DNA from: Crossaster papposus
Taxonomy: Eukaryota; Echinodermata; Asteroidea; Velatida; Solasteridae
Assembly: GCA_037893245.1 (NCBI GenBank)
Contig: JBAIAA010000749.1
Coordinates: forward strand, 310,001-374,000
Direction: 5' to 3'
DNA: 64,000 bases
Shown piece after piece: positions 25,413 through 37,600 of this stretch. The stretch's first letter is position 1, and the number at the start of each line of letters is the position of its first letter. Below the pieces are notes generated by a model. It was not told the origin of the DNA. It saw nothing but the letters and a program-made list of their open reading frames with translations, and made no database searches. The translations under genes were made by a program, and so were the position numbers.

Positions 25413-25993
25413 AACATGAGCGTATCATTAATTGCAAATTTTAAATTATTCATCAGAGCAGACTGGTATTAATTTGTAATTAACTTACTTCATTTATGTT
25501 TGCAAGACTTAAAAAAGAAGACTACCTGTGAATAAGGGTTAGTGCAGAAACAGATGCATTGATTTGGTCCTTTTGTACACAAAACTGATTGTTTATTGTA
25601 GAGGGCTACATCTGGTGTATCTGAACATATTGACAATGAATATTATATACATATATTATTAAAACATAATTTTAAATTATACAAAATCTTCTCAATGGGA
25701 TTGTCAAAAGTTAATGAAGATTCTCAAAAAGTGGTAAAGAAGCAGAAGTTTTTTTTAACCCAAACCCTGAAATAATATACCAGTAAATTATTAACTTTGA
25801 AAAAAATCACTATTTTATTTAGTTTGAAAAATAAACACTCTACATTTTAATTTGCAGGTTTTACTTGTATTAGAAGTCAAAGGCCTGTAAAGAGAGTAAG
25901 GATTAAAAATATTGTGTACATTGTAGTACACCATTTGCAAAAAACACACACTTTTTTATTATTATATATTATATGCACCTTGCTTGATTTTAA

Positions 25994-26335
25994 CCAGGTC
26001 GCGCTGGGATTATTTTTCATCGCTAAAAAATGTTTTTTTTATTCAGTAAAATATTCCCGTTTTTAAAATACAACTACTACAAGTTGCCAACACTTAGTTT
26101 ATTAGCACTGTTATTTGCATGTTTTTGCCAAGGACATTTTTTCTCTCTGCAGTCAAGGCGTGATATTACGTCAACCGCTAACCGCCATAAAATCTGACAC
26201 GTGTGTATACGTTAGCCGTGGAGCTACACATCAGGGCATGGATAATTGTACACGGTAAAACCGACAAATATTTGCAAGCCCAGCTGAAAAGCACCTTTTC
26301 AAGAAATTACTTGACGCAGCTGATGATTCAGCAAC
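25994..26335 (+). mobile_element. Repeat element C, copy 1 (TTAA end)
   Basis: After TTAA it starts CCAGGTCGCGCTGGGATTA. It aligns with 58671-59150 through TACAACTACTACAAG, CGCCATAAAATCTGAC and ACGCAGCTGATGA. Its end resembles family B (CCAGTTCGCGCCGG), suggesting related TTAA elements. Confidence 0.6.
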
Positions 26336-26859
26336 TTTTAACCTTATATCTTTACTTATACATTTATGTTTTTGTTTTTTTCTGTCGACAGGATAGCTTT
26401 TTGACATAATTTGTATCAATTTTATTTCTCGAGTATAAATCAATTTTTTAATGTTTTTTTTAATGTACATTGCACATAAACCTTCTAGAGCCACTGTGTG
26501 AATGTATTTTCCTTGGCCCTCATAGGGTCAACCATATTCCAATCCTCTTCTAAAGTAATCACCATTATGACCATACCCACTGCCCCCAACTCACTGTTAT
26601 TCATTAGGTTTTATAGTTACTCTTGTTTATTGCTCCTTGTAATCCCTTGATAGTTTGCCCAGGAATGGGAGGCACAAGGCCACACATGATCCTGTGGTCA
26701 AATGGTTCAGTTTTGAAGTAGCCACTGACATGAAAGCACGTCTTCTGTTGTTGAGAAAGTTTTTCACAGCGCTGGCTGCACACAGCTGCCATGCAGCCAC
26801 TCATTAAGGAATACAAAAAAAATCCCTCTCAAGACTTGAAGAGCCTATTTCCATCTGTC

Positions 26860-27200
26860 ACAAGCTTCGTAGGCAGGATCGAGTCGAGTTCTTAGTGGCC
26901 TGGCACCGTGGCCAGCGCTGCAACATTGAACCATGGAAAATAGACCATGCACATTCGATCTGATACACGTAGCTCTACGAGTATGCAGATCTAGAGCACA
27001 ATGACTAGACACGCCAGAGGAATGGGAAATCAAAGCCCTCTTTGACCACACAAAATCCAGAAGGACAGAGTATTCCTCTTCAATTGTCGGCCACGTACAA
27101 CAACAGTACCGATTATGAGCCCTTCTTCTTGCTGTTTGGGAGGACAGCACAACTGCCTCAACACCTTGCTCTATTCTGGGGGTATCCTCAGCTTAGGGGA
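26860..27200 (+). pseudogene. Ty3/gypsy-type integrase remnant
   Basis: The frame over about 27087-27175 reads TYNNSTDYEPFFLLFGRTAQ followed by LPQHL. That matches the C-terminal part of Ty3-type integrases (YN...T.YSPF.LLFGR.P.LP). Just upstream, another frame near 26877-26945 reads VEFLVAWHRGQRCNIEPWK, possibly from the same pol gene. It is a short decayed fragment with no LTR or other pol domain visible. Confidence 0.55.
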
Positions 27201-27387
27201 GTTAATGCAGAGCCTTACGTAAGGAAGCATGCCACGCCATACTCAATAACCCACAGAATCATTCAAGTTAATGCTATGCTCCTCCCCGACCCAGCAGTGG
27301 TCGGCCTTGTACCACCGAAGGAAAACGCTATCCCCAAGCATGATCAGATAGAGTGATTTAGTTTGTGTTGAGCCCCTCGTTGAGCCA

Positions 27388-27882
27388 GCAGTAATAATAA
27401 AACACAGCATTTGTAAGGTGCACTTTCTCTGTATACACATTCAAAGGCGCCGGTCCAGGTCAATAAAAGAAATCTCAGATGTGTTCAAAGGCCAGTCTGA
27501 AAAGATGTGTTTTAAGGATGTTTTGGAAGCGAGAAATGTCATGTGTATCTCTTAGACTTTGAGGCAGAGAGTTCCAGAGGCGGGGGGCAAGATTAGAGAA
27601 AGCTCTATCACCATAAGAGACAAGGCGAGCCTGGGGAACAAAAAGCGTGCTGCCTGATGACCTCAGACCTGGCCTGGCATGCCGGTGCTGAAGCATGCTC
27701 TGAAGGTAGGGAGGGGCTGAACCATGAAGTGTTTTGAATGTCAGGAGGTTGATTTTGTACTGAATTCTGAAACTAATTGGTAGCCAGTGTAGATTGTGTA
27801 GGATGGGAGAGATATGAGAAGACATTTTTGTACCTGTAAGTAATCTTGCAGCAATCTTGCAGTGATCGATCCTGAACCACCA
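27388..27882 (-). pseudogene. CR1/L2-like LINE, 3' end of the reverse transcriptase ORF
   Basis: The minus-strand frame reads DHCKIAARLLTGTK, then LHWLPISFRIQYKI and APRLWNSLPQSLR, and ends LFRLAFEHI-stop at 27475. This is the standard C-terminus of CR1/L2-clade ORF2. The 3' tail GTGCACCTTACAAATGC plus TTTATTATTA is typical of the group. The 5' side is cut by the GGGCCC MITE. It is 5'-truncated and dead. Confidence 0.85.
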
Positions 27883-28133
27883 GGGCCCAATTTCACGGCG
27901 CTGCTAAGCACACAATTTTCTGCTAACAGAGCCTCTGTTTATTTCATGGAAACAGTAAGCCGTAAGCACAGCAAAAGGCACGCTTAACCTAGCGGAAAAA
28001 TTTGCTTAAATCAGTGACATAACAGTAGAATCACCAGGCGCGCGCAAACGTTAGCACAAAAACGCCGTGAAATAATGCTTAAGGTTAGCAAATTTTTCCG
28101 CTAACTGTTAGGTAGCGCCGTGAAATTGGGCCC
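27883..28133. mobile_element. MITE with GGGCCCAATTTCACGGCGCT ends
   Basis: Terminal inverted repeats of about 20 bp, GGGCCCAATTTCACGGCGCT and AGCGCCGTGAAATTGGGCCC, enclose 251 bp. The GGGCCC ends suggest PIF/Harbinger mobilisation, but the 3-bp flanks (CCA and TCA) do not match perfectly. From 28134 to 28691 I see no gene; this is the ARMT1 3' flank. Confidence 0.75.
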
Positions 28134-28691
28134 TCAGGAGAACATCATTCCGAAGGATGACCGGTCGTCAGCACCTCCACCGACCATGACAGAGCAAACC
28201 AAGGGGATTCAGCGAGTGGCACATATTTATGACGACAGTTGTTTGGGAGAATTGTAGAGTGTAGAAACCCCCTGCTCGTAAATGGTACTGCCCAGCAGAC
28301 TGAACAGACAGATAAACAAATAAACGCCAGCAAAAACATAAGCTTCTTGGCGGAGGTATCGGTAATTATAGAATGGAACTTCTGCCCTCTACATGATCTT
28401 ACAAAACGTAGAGGCATTTCCAGTGGGCGGGGAAAATGCTCCCCCTCCCCCTACCCCCAGCATTGTGATGGCGCCCTAAAACCAAACAGTACTTGTTTCT
28501 TTTAAGACGGCTCAGCTAGAGGTCGCTACAGTAAAGTCTAATTTGTTGCTGCTACTCCCACATCCACCCGCTTAAGTTAACTTGATATGTTGCTGATAAT
28601 TCACCCTACTTAAACAGGACACAATATTACCTACTTCACATTAACATGATTTGTTTGATCAGTCATGTGACTGTGTTAATTATTTAAGTTG

Positions 28692-31600
28692 TTATGTTCG
28701 GATGATTCCACAGAACTGAATCACAGCGTATTTCCCACCAATCATCCAGTCCTTGTCTTCAGCTTCAATTCGATCAGAAACGCCCTCCCCGAGTCCCACA
28801 ATGACATCTGCCTTGCTGGTCCTCAAGGCACAGTGGGGTGCAGGGTGGAAGCCACACAGCGCCTCGGCGTAGGGGACCGTGTGCTCCCACTGCCGGTCGC
28901 CAACTAACTTCCGGTAGTTCAGATCTCCCTTCAGGAGGATCAGATCCGAGTTGGACAGTTCGGAATACAACTCTGGGCTCACCGACTGCATCTCGCTGAA
29001 ATCATGCGGTGTTGTCCAGAACCGATGACCCTGCAGGAGCCAAGATCCATCCTGCAGTCGCTGCTTCCATTTTTGGCCAAGAGTTTGCAAAATGTCACTC
29101 TGGTGGTGTTCCAGGAAGTGGAGGGTGTGCATGAAGTCACTGTGGCCAACATCGGACACGAACCAGGGCATGGCTTTGTAATGAAGGACGACGACATCCA
29201 CAACCTTAGTCTGCAGGGCTAACTCCGCCAGGCACAAATCTGTGAACAGCTCAAAGCCTGCGTTGTCTAAGACAATGTCCAGTCGAACCCTCCCATTCTC
29301 AGCTTTGTGCTCTCGGGCTTTCTGCAAGACCTGCCAAAGTTTGTCAGTGTCGTCTACCAGAATTTTATCCCTCAGCTCCTTCAGTTGAGATATGGGACTT
29401 ATCTTTTGTGAGTTTTCAATGCCAGCAGAGATGGACAAATCGCACTTGTTTCCCCACAGAGCAATCTGCAAAGCAAAATTACACAACAAGCTGTTTGTCT
29501 TCTCATCAAGTTCGACTTGAAGGTAACCCTAAATCCAATGGTATGAAGTGCTAGCAAAGTGGGAGAATTCAGAAATCTGACAAATTAAAGAGCTACATGT
29601 AGAGCATACATGCTACTTAGTTTACCTCTTGGATCAACCAGATTAAACGGAACCTATACCTGCTTGTAAATCTTGGTAGAATACTTATTGGATATTGATT
29701 GGTTGACTATTGAAGCTTGGTAGTTGAGTGGCAAGATGTCTGAACTATAAGGTAGTCCTACCGGAGTGATTTTTTGTATCACAGTCTCTCATGACAACAC
29801 TGAGTATACTTGATGAAATACCTTGATGAAGGGCAAAATGCAATATTGAACTTACACCACCCTAATGTAAATTCCATCTTGATTGATTCATCAGAGTTGG
29901 TATTTGGGCAAATTCTGGATAGAATTATGCATCTTTTCGGACAAATTATGCAATTTGTATCTCCAAATTATAAAGAACCGTTTATGATTTTGTGACATTT
30001 CTTGACTTGATGAGAAGTTCCATTCACTAAAAATACCCAACTAACCCTAAGGTTGCCCAATGACTAATTGAGTAAACCGCAGTATGCAGTACTCTTACTA
30101 AACTGGCCTGTGAGAATTGTGTAGTATTTTGTAGCACTTTGTACTGTACCCCAAAAGAATGCCTAGGACGTTAGGAAAGAAAAAGGTTTGCAGTAGGGTC
30201 ACTCAACTTGCGAGTTGACTTTCAACCCTGAATGGAAATATTCAATGTTTGTCTGCCTGTAGCTACAGCATTTGGGAAAATAATTCAATAGTGGATTAAA
30301 GATAATTCACGGCAGTCTACACATTACTACATCTCAACAAGATTAGTAAAATAAAGTACAGTACTTCAATATACCTTCAATTTTGCTAGTATTGGTACCC
30401 CGAAAAATGACATCCCTCAATCGAATAGAAACATGGCTTATTTAGCCCTAAACTCTTTGATGAGCTTGGTATCACTAGTAGTCACACATCAATTTATTAG
30501 TAGGACGAATTTCGCACCACAACTTCTTTTGATCATATTTGTGATCTGCAAAAAAACGTTTACATAGTAAACACAAGTTATGTTATTGTATGCAGCGCGT
30601 CTAAAATGCTGATGCAGCTTCGCACCACATATTTCTGTGAAAGAAATGCACAGCATTGAGCATTCTGGAGATGCATACATGTACATGTACCATAGCCTTT
30701 TGAATTGTATGCAGCGTATCTAAAACGCTGATGCAGCTTCGATTCGCTCCACAGATTCCTGTGAAAGAAATGCACAGCATTCTGGGGATGCATATACCAT
30801 GACCTTTTCGAATTGTATGCAGCGCATCTGAGCCGCGGAATTGATGACAAAAAAACAATTTCACCATGTGAAGGGTTTCCCAGATCACATCACATACATG
30901 TATCATGACCTGGGGCCATTTTGTATGTACATGTAGCTGCCAAGCACAAAAAAAGTTGCTTAGCACAACAAGTCTTGCTCAGTAAAAAAATAGGTTACCG
31001 GCACAAACTCTTTTCATGCTAGGCAAAAACCAGCTGGATACCAGTCACAAACAATATACATCACCTGAAAATTTAGTTTGTAATCTTTTTTTTGTCTGGG
31101 AAGGAGCATTTGTGTGTGCTTCAGCAGCTCCATAAGATTGGCCCCTGGTTTGTACAGTACATGCAAACATTCCACTAGCCCGTAGCCTCACCTGAATAAA
31201 TTTAGCAAACAGGTCATAAACATTCCCATTCTCTTCTGCGTAGCTTCCTAGACACTTTGCCAGGATGACAAGGGCATCCTGGGATGTCTCTAAGGCAGTG
31301 TCCTTCATTTCGCGGAATGGGTCAAAACTCGTCAGATGTTTGCTAAAACGTAAAAGTGAAAGAAAAAATGGGAGAAAACAAGTCAGCAACGATGATTGGC
31401 CCTTCCTCTTGTTAACACTCCAGTGCACTTCAAAAGTCACCTTCAAAATATCCTAAATTCAAAGTCCTAAAACCTTATAGATCTTGATTAGGCAGAGGTA
31501 GGGTTGTTAATAATGATATTCTGTACGGTTGTTGAAATGTGTACAGTGTAACACCGCTATAACAAATATCACAGGGTCCACAGATTTTGTTTAGTATATC

Positions 31601-34600
31601 GAGTGTTCGGTATAGCGATTTTAACTATCGGACCATCAGGTGCCCTCTTTATTAACATAAAGCACCAGTAGTTTGTCGTTTGGGAATTAAAAATAGTCTA
31701 AATAGCGTTCGATACACCCAGTGGATTTCTAAAAAATATGTTGACATACTTTCAACAACAAAGTTAGGTAATTTTGTACACAAAAATCGGGAGCCAAAGA
31801 TGGTGTTCGGTATACGTGTTTGGTACAGCGGCGTTCCACTGTATTCTGTGTCATTTTCTTTGTTCCAAACAGTCAGAACACACAATAAATTGAATTTTTG
31901 GACGAAACTGATTTTACGGTGATTTCATTTAAATATTGATAACATTTTCACTAGTAGAGCAATTGATATAATTTTCTCACTTAAAGTAGTTTAATAAATT
32001 GGCTTCCCAATTCATAATTATTTTTGGTGCTTCTTGGTTGATTTTTTTTATCTTTTTTCCTTTTTTACTTGCCCTGCACTTCATGCAATGTGTACATGTA
32101 CAACATTTGTGAATTAGGAGCGCGAAACCTTTGACCCGACGTCACAAAGTTGCGTTCGATTTTTCTTTTTGGACGGAACCGGCTTATCCAGTCAAAGTCC
32201 AACACCATGTTTTGTTGGAATCTCTTAGGGTGGGTACTGGACCCCTAAACTGACATTTTGTTACAATGGGTGCATACTTCCGAATCAGAGTCAAACAGTT
32301 CGTACGAAAAGATCGATCAATTTCTCATGCTAGTCCTTATCTTTGGAACAAACTGCCTCTCGCAATTCATTCTCTCTCGGCCGGTTTTGAATTTAAAGTT
32401 GCCCTGATGAAGACTTTAATTGTTCCAGATTGCCCACAATATTTAGCTTAGTTTCATAATAATTGTGTTAATGTGTTCTGCTTTCTTTTGATTGTATTGC
32501 GCCCCGAGCGTCATTCGTGGGGGATACGGCGCATTATAAATATCCATTATTATTATTAATTTGCCAGGATGGGTATGGTTCTTTGTAAATTACGCTAGGG
32601 TGTTCAGGTTAATTAATCCATCAATCTCCTTTAAAACCATCCGGTTGATTTTGTAGGATTAAAGGGTTATTACGCCCAAATACAAAATGCATTTTGAATG
32701 AAATTATGTTTATCGGAAAAGAGCATTTAAAAGTAGGATTTAAACATCCACACAACCATCCGTAAAAAAACTGGGTATTTTTGTGTAGAACGAGTTTCGG
32801 GGTCCATTTTTGCGACCAAAAAAACTGTTTTGGTGTAGTCGTAATTCCGGCCGTAAAGTGTTCACTTTTTGCAGATGTGTAAGAAACCACATTGGTGCTG
32901 TGTGTAATTTATGTGACACACACAACGTGTATTGTACATTGAGTAAAAACTACAAGAAAAAAAAATACTCCGTCGTGTCCGGTGTAAACAACCAGAGTTT
33001 TTCTCAGGAACAGTAAGACATTAGGTTGGTTTTCTTTTAACCAGATGTTTGAAAAAAAAAATCACGATCGCCGGACGGTGCAAAAAAACAAAACAAAAAA
33101 AACATAAGAACCTCCGCCAGATGACGGTTAAAATCGAAACCCTGTTTTTCTTTTTTTTCTCGGCATCCATGATTGTAAAACTTCGTACAGGTCAGTTAAA
33201 CGATATTTACTCTAAAATACAACCCCCCAAATATGATAATTCAAGCAATTACCAATGGTGTATTCTACCTTTAAAGGTAGAATACACCATTTTCAGAAAT
33301 CGAAAATATTTACTACCGAATTATTGAGAAATATCTTGCTCATTTGAAAGTAAATATTGATTCTAGGCATCCAACAAAATGATTGCGCTAGATACCCTGT
33401 AATTATTTCGAAAAATATAATTTTATAAAGAAAAATTTGCGATCGCCGGACGTTGTTCAACCTGTAAAACACACCCATCATAGAGTAAAAAGCTTCGGAA
33501 CATATTAGTGTGCATTACTTAGTGACTTGCACAGGAAATCCAGCGCCATGGGAATACGTGTGTATATGAATGGTAGCGTGCTAAGGGTTAAGCAAGGCAA
33601 TTAAACCACTATTGCTTCGTCCTTCGGATGGGACGTAAAGCCGTAGGTCCCGTGTGTTGTATAATGCACGTAAAAGAACCCAGAAAAACTTATCGCTAAG
33701 AGAAGGGGTTCGCCCCTGTGTTTCTGGAGGATCACGACTGCTACCTTCTCGTGGTGATCCTGCAGTGCGTTGTTCTTCACATCGTTGAAGTTTGCACTTT
33801 ATGGAAGGAATGAAGGAAGGTGTATCCTACATTTAAGGAAGATCAAGGTTGGGTATCTACTCTTACCTTTGTCGGATGAAGTCCACAATCCTGCGATACA
33901 TGTAGCATTCCACATAGAGCCAGGGGGACAGGTACCAGCTTGGGGGCTGCCCTCCATTCCTCCCCGTCTCCTCCTCCAGATAACGCTGCCATGTTTCACT
34001 GTCCTCATCTTTGTTGTCGCTCACCAGAGAAAGAATGGGCTTGTCCGTCTGCATCTCGTTCCTGAATTTGGCAAGGTCTGCCACGATGGATTTGCAGTCA
34101 TCCGCTCCTTCCTGTGGTAAAATGGGAAAATATAAGGTAAAAGGTAAAATTACCAATTCTACATTTTTTTTCAACACTGTTAAGTAAATCAAGTCGTGTT
34201 TACATAACTATTGTGTTGCCTTTTGTTCCTGTACTTTAACCTATTCCCATTGACTTATGGTACACTTTAACAGAGGGCAAAATTTTGCAAAAGACAAACG
34301 CCCGAGTACTGAAAGGAATGAAGAGGGTTAGGTGTAGTACAAACATGCATACAGCGTGCTGCATGCCCAGGATGTACGCAGGATGTTTTATGAGGGGGTG
34401 CGAATTTGTATTGATGGGACCAAAAAATGAAACCAATTTTGTTTGTGTAGTACCGTAGGCAGTACCGTTATTTCTACATCAAAATACCATTATTTACCCC
34501 CGGAAAATGTGGACCTTTGGGTAATTTGGGGGGCGAATTTGTACTGATGGGACCAAAAATGGGACCAACATTTGATGTGTGCCAGTACAGTTATTTTTAC

Positions 34601-37600
34601 ATAAAAATATCATTATTGACCCCGGAAAATGTGGACCTTTTGGTAATTTAGGGGGTGCGTACGCACCCGTCGCACGGCAGAGGGGTGCCAAAACGGCAGA
34701 GGGGTGTCGAAACGGCAGAGGGGTGTCGAAACGGCAGAGGGGTGTCGAAACGGCAGAGGGGTGTCGAAACGGCAGAGGGGTGTCGAAACGGCAGAGGGGT
34801 GTCGAAACGGCAGAGGGGTGTCGAAACGGCAGAGGGGTGTCGAAACGGCAGAGGGGTGTCGAAACGGCAGAGGGGTGTCGAAACGACAGTGGGGTGTCGT
34901 AACGGCAGAGGGGCGTCGTAACGACAGAGGGGCGTCGAAACGGCAGAGGGGCGTCGAAACGGCAGAGGGGCGTCGAAACGGCAGAGGGGCGTCGAAACGG
35001 CAGAGGGGCGTCGAAACGGCAGAGGGGCGTCGAAACGGCAGAGGGGTGTCGAAACGGCAGAGGGGTGTCGAAACGGCAGAGGGGTGTCGAAACGACAGTG
35101 GGGTGTCGTAACGGCAGAGGGGCGTCGTAACGACAGAGGGGCGTCGAAACGGCAGAGGGGCGTCGAAACGGCAGAGGGGCGTCGAAACGGCAGAGGGGCG
35201 TCGAAACGGCAGAGGGGCGTCGAAACGGCAGAGGGGTGTCGAAACGGCAGAGGGGTGTCGAAACGGCAGAGGGGTGTCGAAACGGCAGAGGGGTGTCGAA
35301 ACGGCAGAGGGGTGTCGAAACGGCAGAGGGGTGTCGAAACGGCAGAGGGGTGTCGAAACGGCAGAGGGGTGTCGAAACGGCAGAGGGGTGTCGAAACGGC
35401 AGAGGGGTGTCGAAACGGCAGAGGGGTGTCGAAACGGCAGAGGGGTGTCGAAACGGCAGAGGGGTGTCGAAACGGCAGAGGGGTGTCGAAACGGCAGAGG
35501 GGTGGCGTCGGAGCACTTAGGGGGGGGGGGGGGCGGGGGGCGTCGGAGCACTTAGGAGGGGGGCGTCGGAGCACTTAAGGGGGGGGGCGTCGGAGCACTT
35601 AGGGGGGGGGGCGGGAGGGCGTCGGAGCACTTAGGAGGGGGGCGTCGGAGCACTTAAGGGGGGGCGTCGGAGCACTTAGGGGGGGGGCGTCGGAGCACTT
35701 AGGGGGGGCGTCGAAGCACTTAGGGGGGCGTCAGAGCACTTGGGGGGGGGGGGCGTCGGAGCACTTGGGGGGGGGGGGGCGTCGGAGCACTTGGGGGGGG
35801 GGGGGGGGGGGGCGTCGGAGCACTTAGGGGGGCGTCGGAGCACTTAGGGGGGCGCCAGAGCACTTGGGGGGTGTCGGAACATAGAGCATTCAGTATTTCA
35901 AGTTGGGTCATTTTTTGATCTGACAAATAATAAAGAAAACTGGTACCGATTATTGCTGATAAATAAGGGTTTTAAATATCTGCTCACCTCTCCATATTGC
36001 TCAGTTGCCTTGATGTGGTATGTGTACACTGTGTCCACCACTCTAGTCAGGATGACTGGTAAGCGATCTTTGACTGTGTAATACGCAAAAGACCTGTTGA
36101 AAATGTAAAATTTTGAAATTAATTAAGTCATGCTTTAAATAAAAGGGGGAAAACGGGGAATAAATTGGAATACACAACCATGAGCTTTACATTTGGTATT
36201 CCTACAATGTACTTCACATCCATTAAAATAGATGGACAATGTACACGGTACCAGTCTACTCTTAAGGCCAAATAATATTTTAAAAACATGTTTTGGGGTT
36301 TTTTTTTTCCTTTTTTTTTTCCGTTTTTTTTCAAAGATAATACAATTTTAAGATTGTATTTTAGACTTTAGGATCACTGTGTACATGCTGTGGAAATATA
36401 TTTGTTTCTAATGGGAAGGCTAGGGTGTGACATGTACAGTGCATACATGATCGACCCACCTGAATTTTGATTTTTAATCGTGGGTTAACCATGTTTTAAT
36501 TTTATATTGGAAGATAGGGTGTGACTAGCCCAGGTTGGATTGGACGACGTTCTTCATTGCATTACGACTGACGTCCAGCGTACATCAATTTATCCTGCCA
36601 TAGCGAAACAAATTACAACAGATTTCTTTCATATTTTTACCTGATGAAGGAAGCTGAAATTTCGTTAACATTTTTCTTTTGTCTGGAATTACAGATCGTC
36701 ATGGGTTACAAAAAGCAAATGTGTATTTGGGCTACTTATTTACAGAAAATAAATTGCAAATCCACGCTTTTCGACGTAAACATCATGTACGAACTTCCTA
36801 CGTGCGTGCGCATGCACACGCGATGCCGACTTTTCAGCTCTCCAGGTACGCACGCACGTAGAAAGTTTGTGTACATGATGTTCACGTCAAAAAGTGTGGA
36901 TTTGCAATGTATTTTCTGTAAATAAGTAGCCCAAAGACACATTCGCTATTTGTAACCCATGACGATCTGTAATTCCAGACACTTGAAGATTTTGGCTTCC
37001 TTCATCAGGTAAAAATATGAAAAAAAGTTTCAAATTTTTGTACAAATTTTCGCTATGGCAGGATACATTGATACCCTGGACGTCAGTCGTTATGCAATGA
37101 AGAACGCCGTTTAACCTGGGCTAGGTATAGCCTACAAAAGCACCATACATTGATACCCTGGACGTCAGTCGTTATGCAATGAAGAACGCCGTTTAACCTG
37201 GGCTAGGTATAGCCTACAAAAGCACCATAGCATGTGGCTCCACTCTCGAGTGCAAAATATTTAAGAAAACCTTACTTTAACCCTAACCACCCTAAGTCCA
37301 TCAAAATCCATTTCCTGTTTTGGAGGATTTTAGAGGATTCAGGATATACCTCCATATTAAACCAACTGGAGGAGTGTGATGGATTGAGGATTTTAAGCCT
37401 AGCGTTACTGCAGGAGTGTGATGGATTCAGGATACAGAAATTCAGGTGATGGACTGTGATGGACTCTATGGAGAAACGCACTGCAATTATTTGTATGCCA
37501 CCTAGGTATCCTGAATCCGTCACAGTCCATCAAACTTTTGCTGGTGGAGTATGATGGACTCAGCACGTACAAACTTATCGCGGAAATTCCCATATGCAAA

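Noticed and set aside
34494..35578. Long open frames of 90-340 codons on both strands
   Set aside because: They are a by-product of the stop-free 19-bp tandem repeat in ARMT1 intron 2; several frames are open at once and the peptides are pure repeats.
34494..35878. CRISPR array
   Set aside because: Regular short repeats are contiguous with no unique spacers, and the host is eukaryotic.
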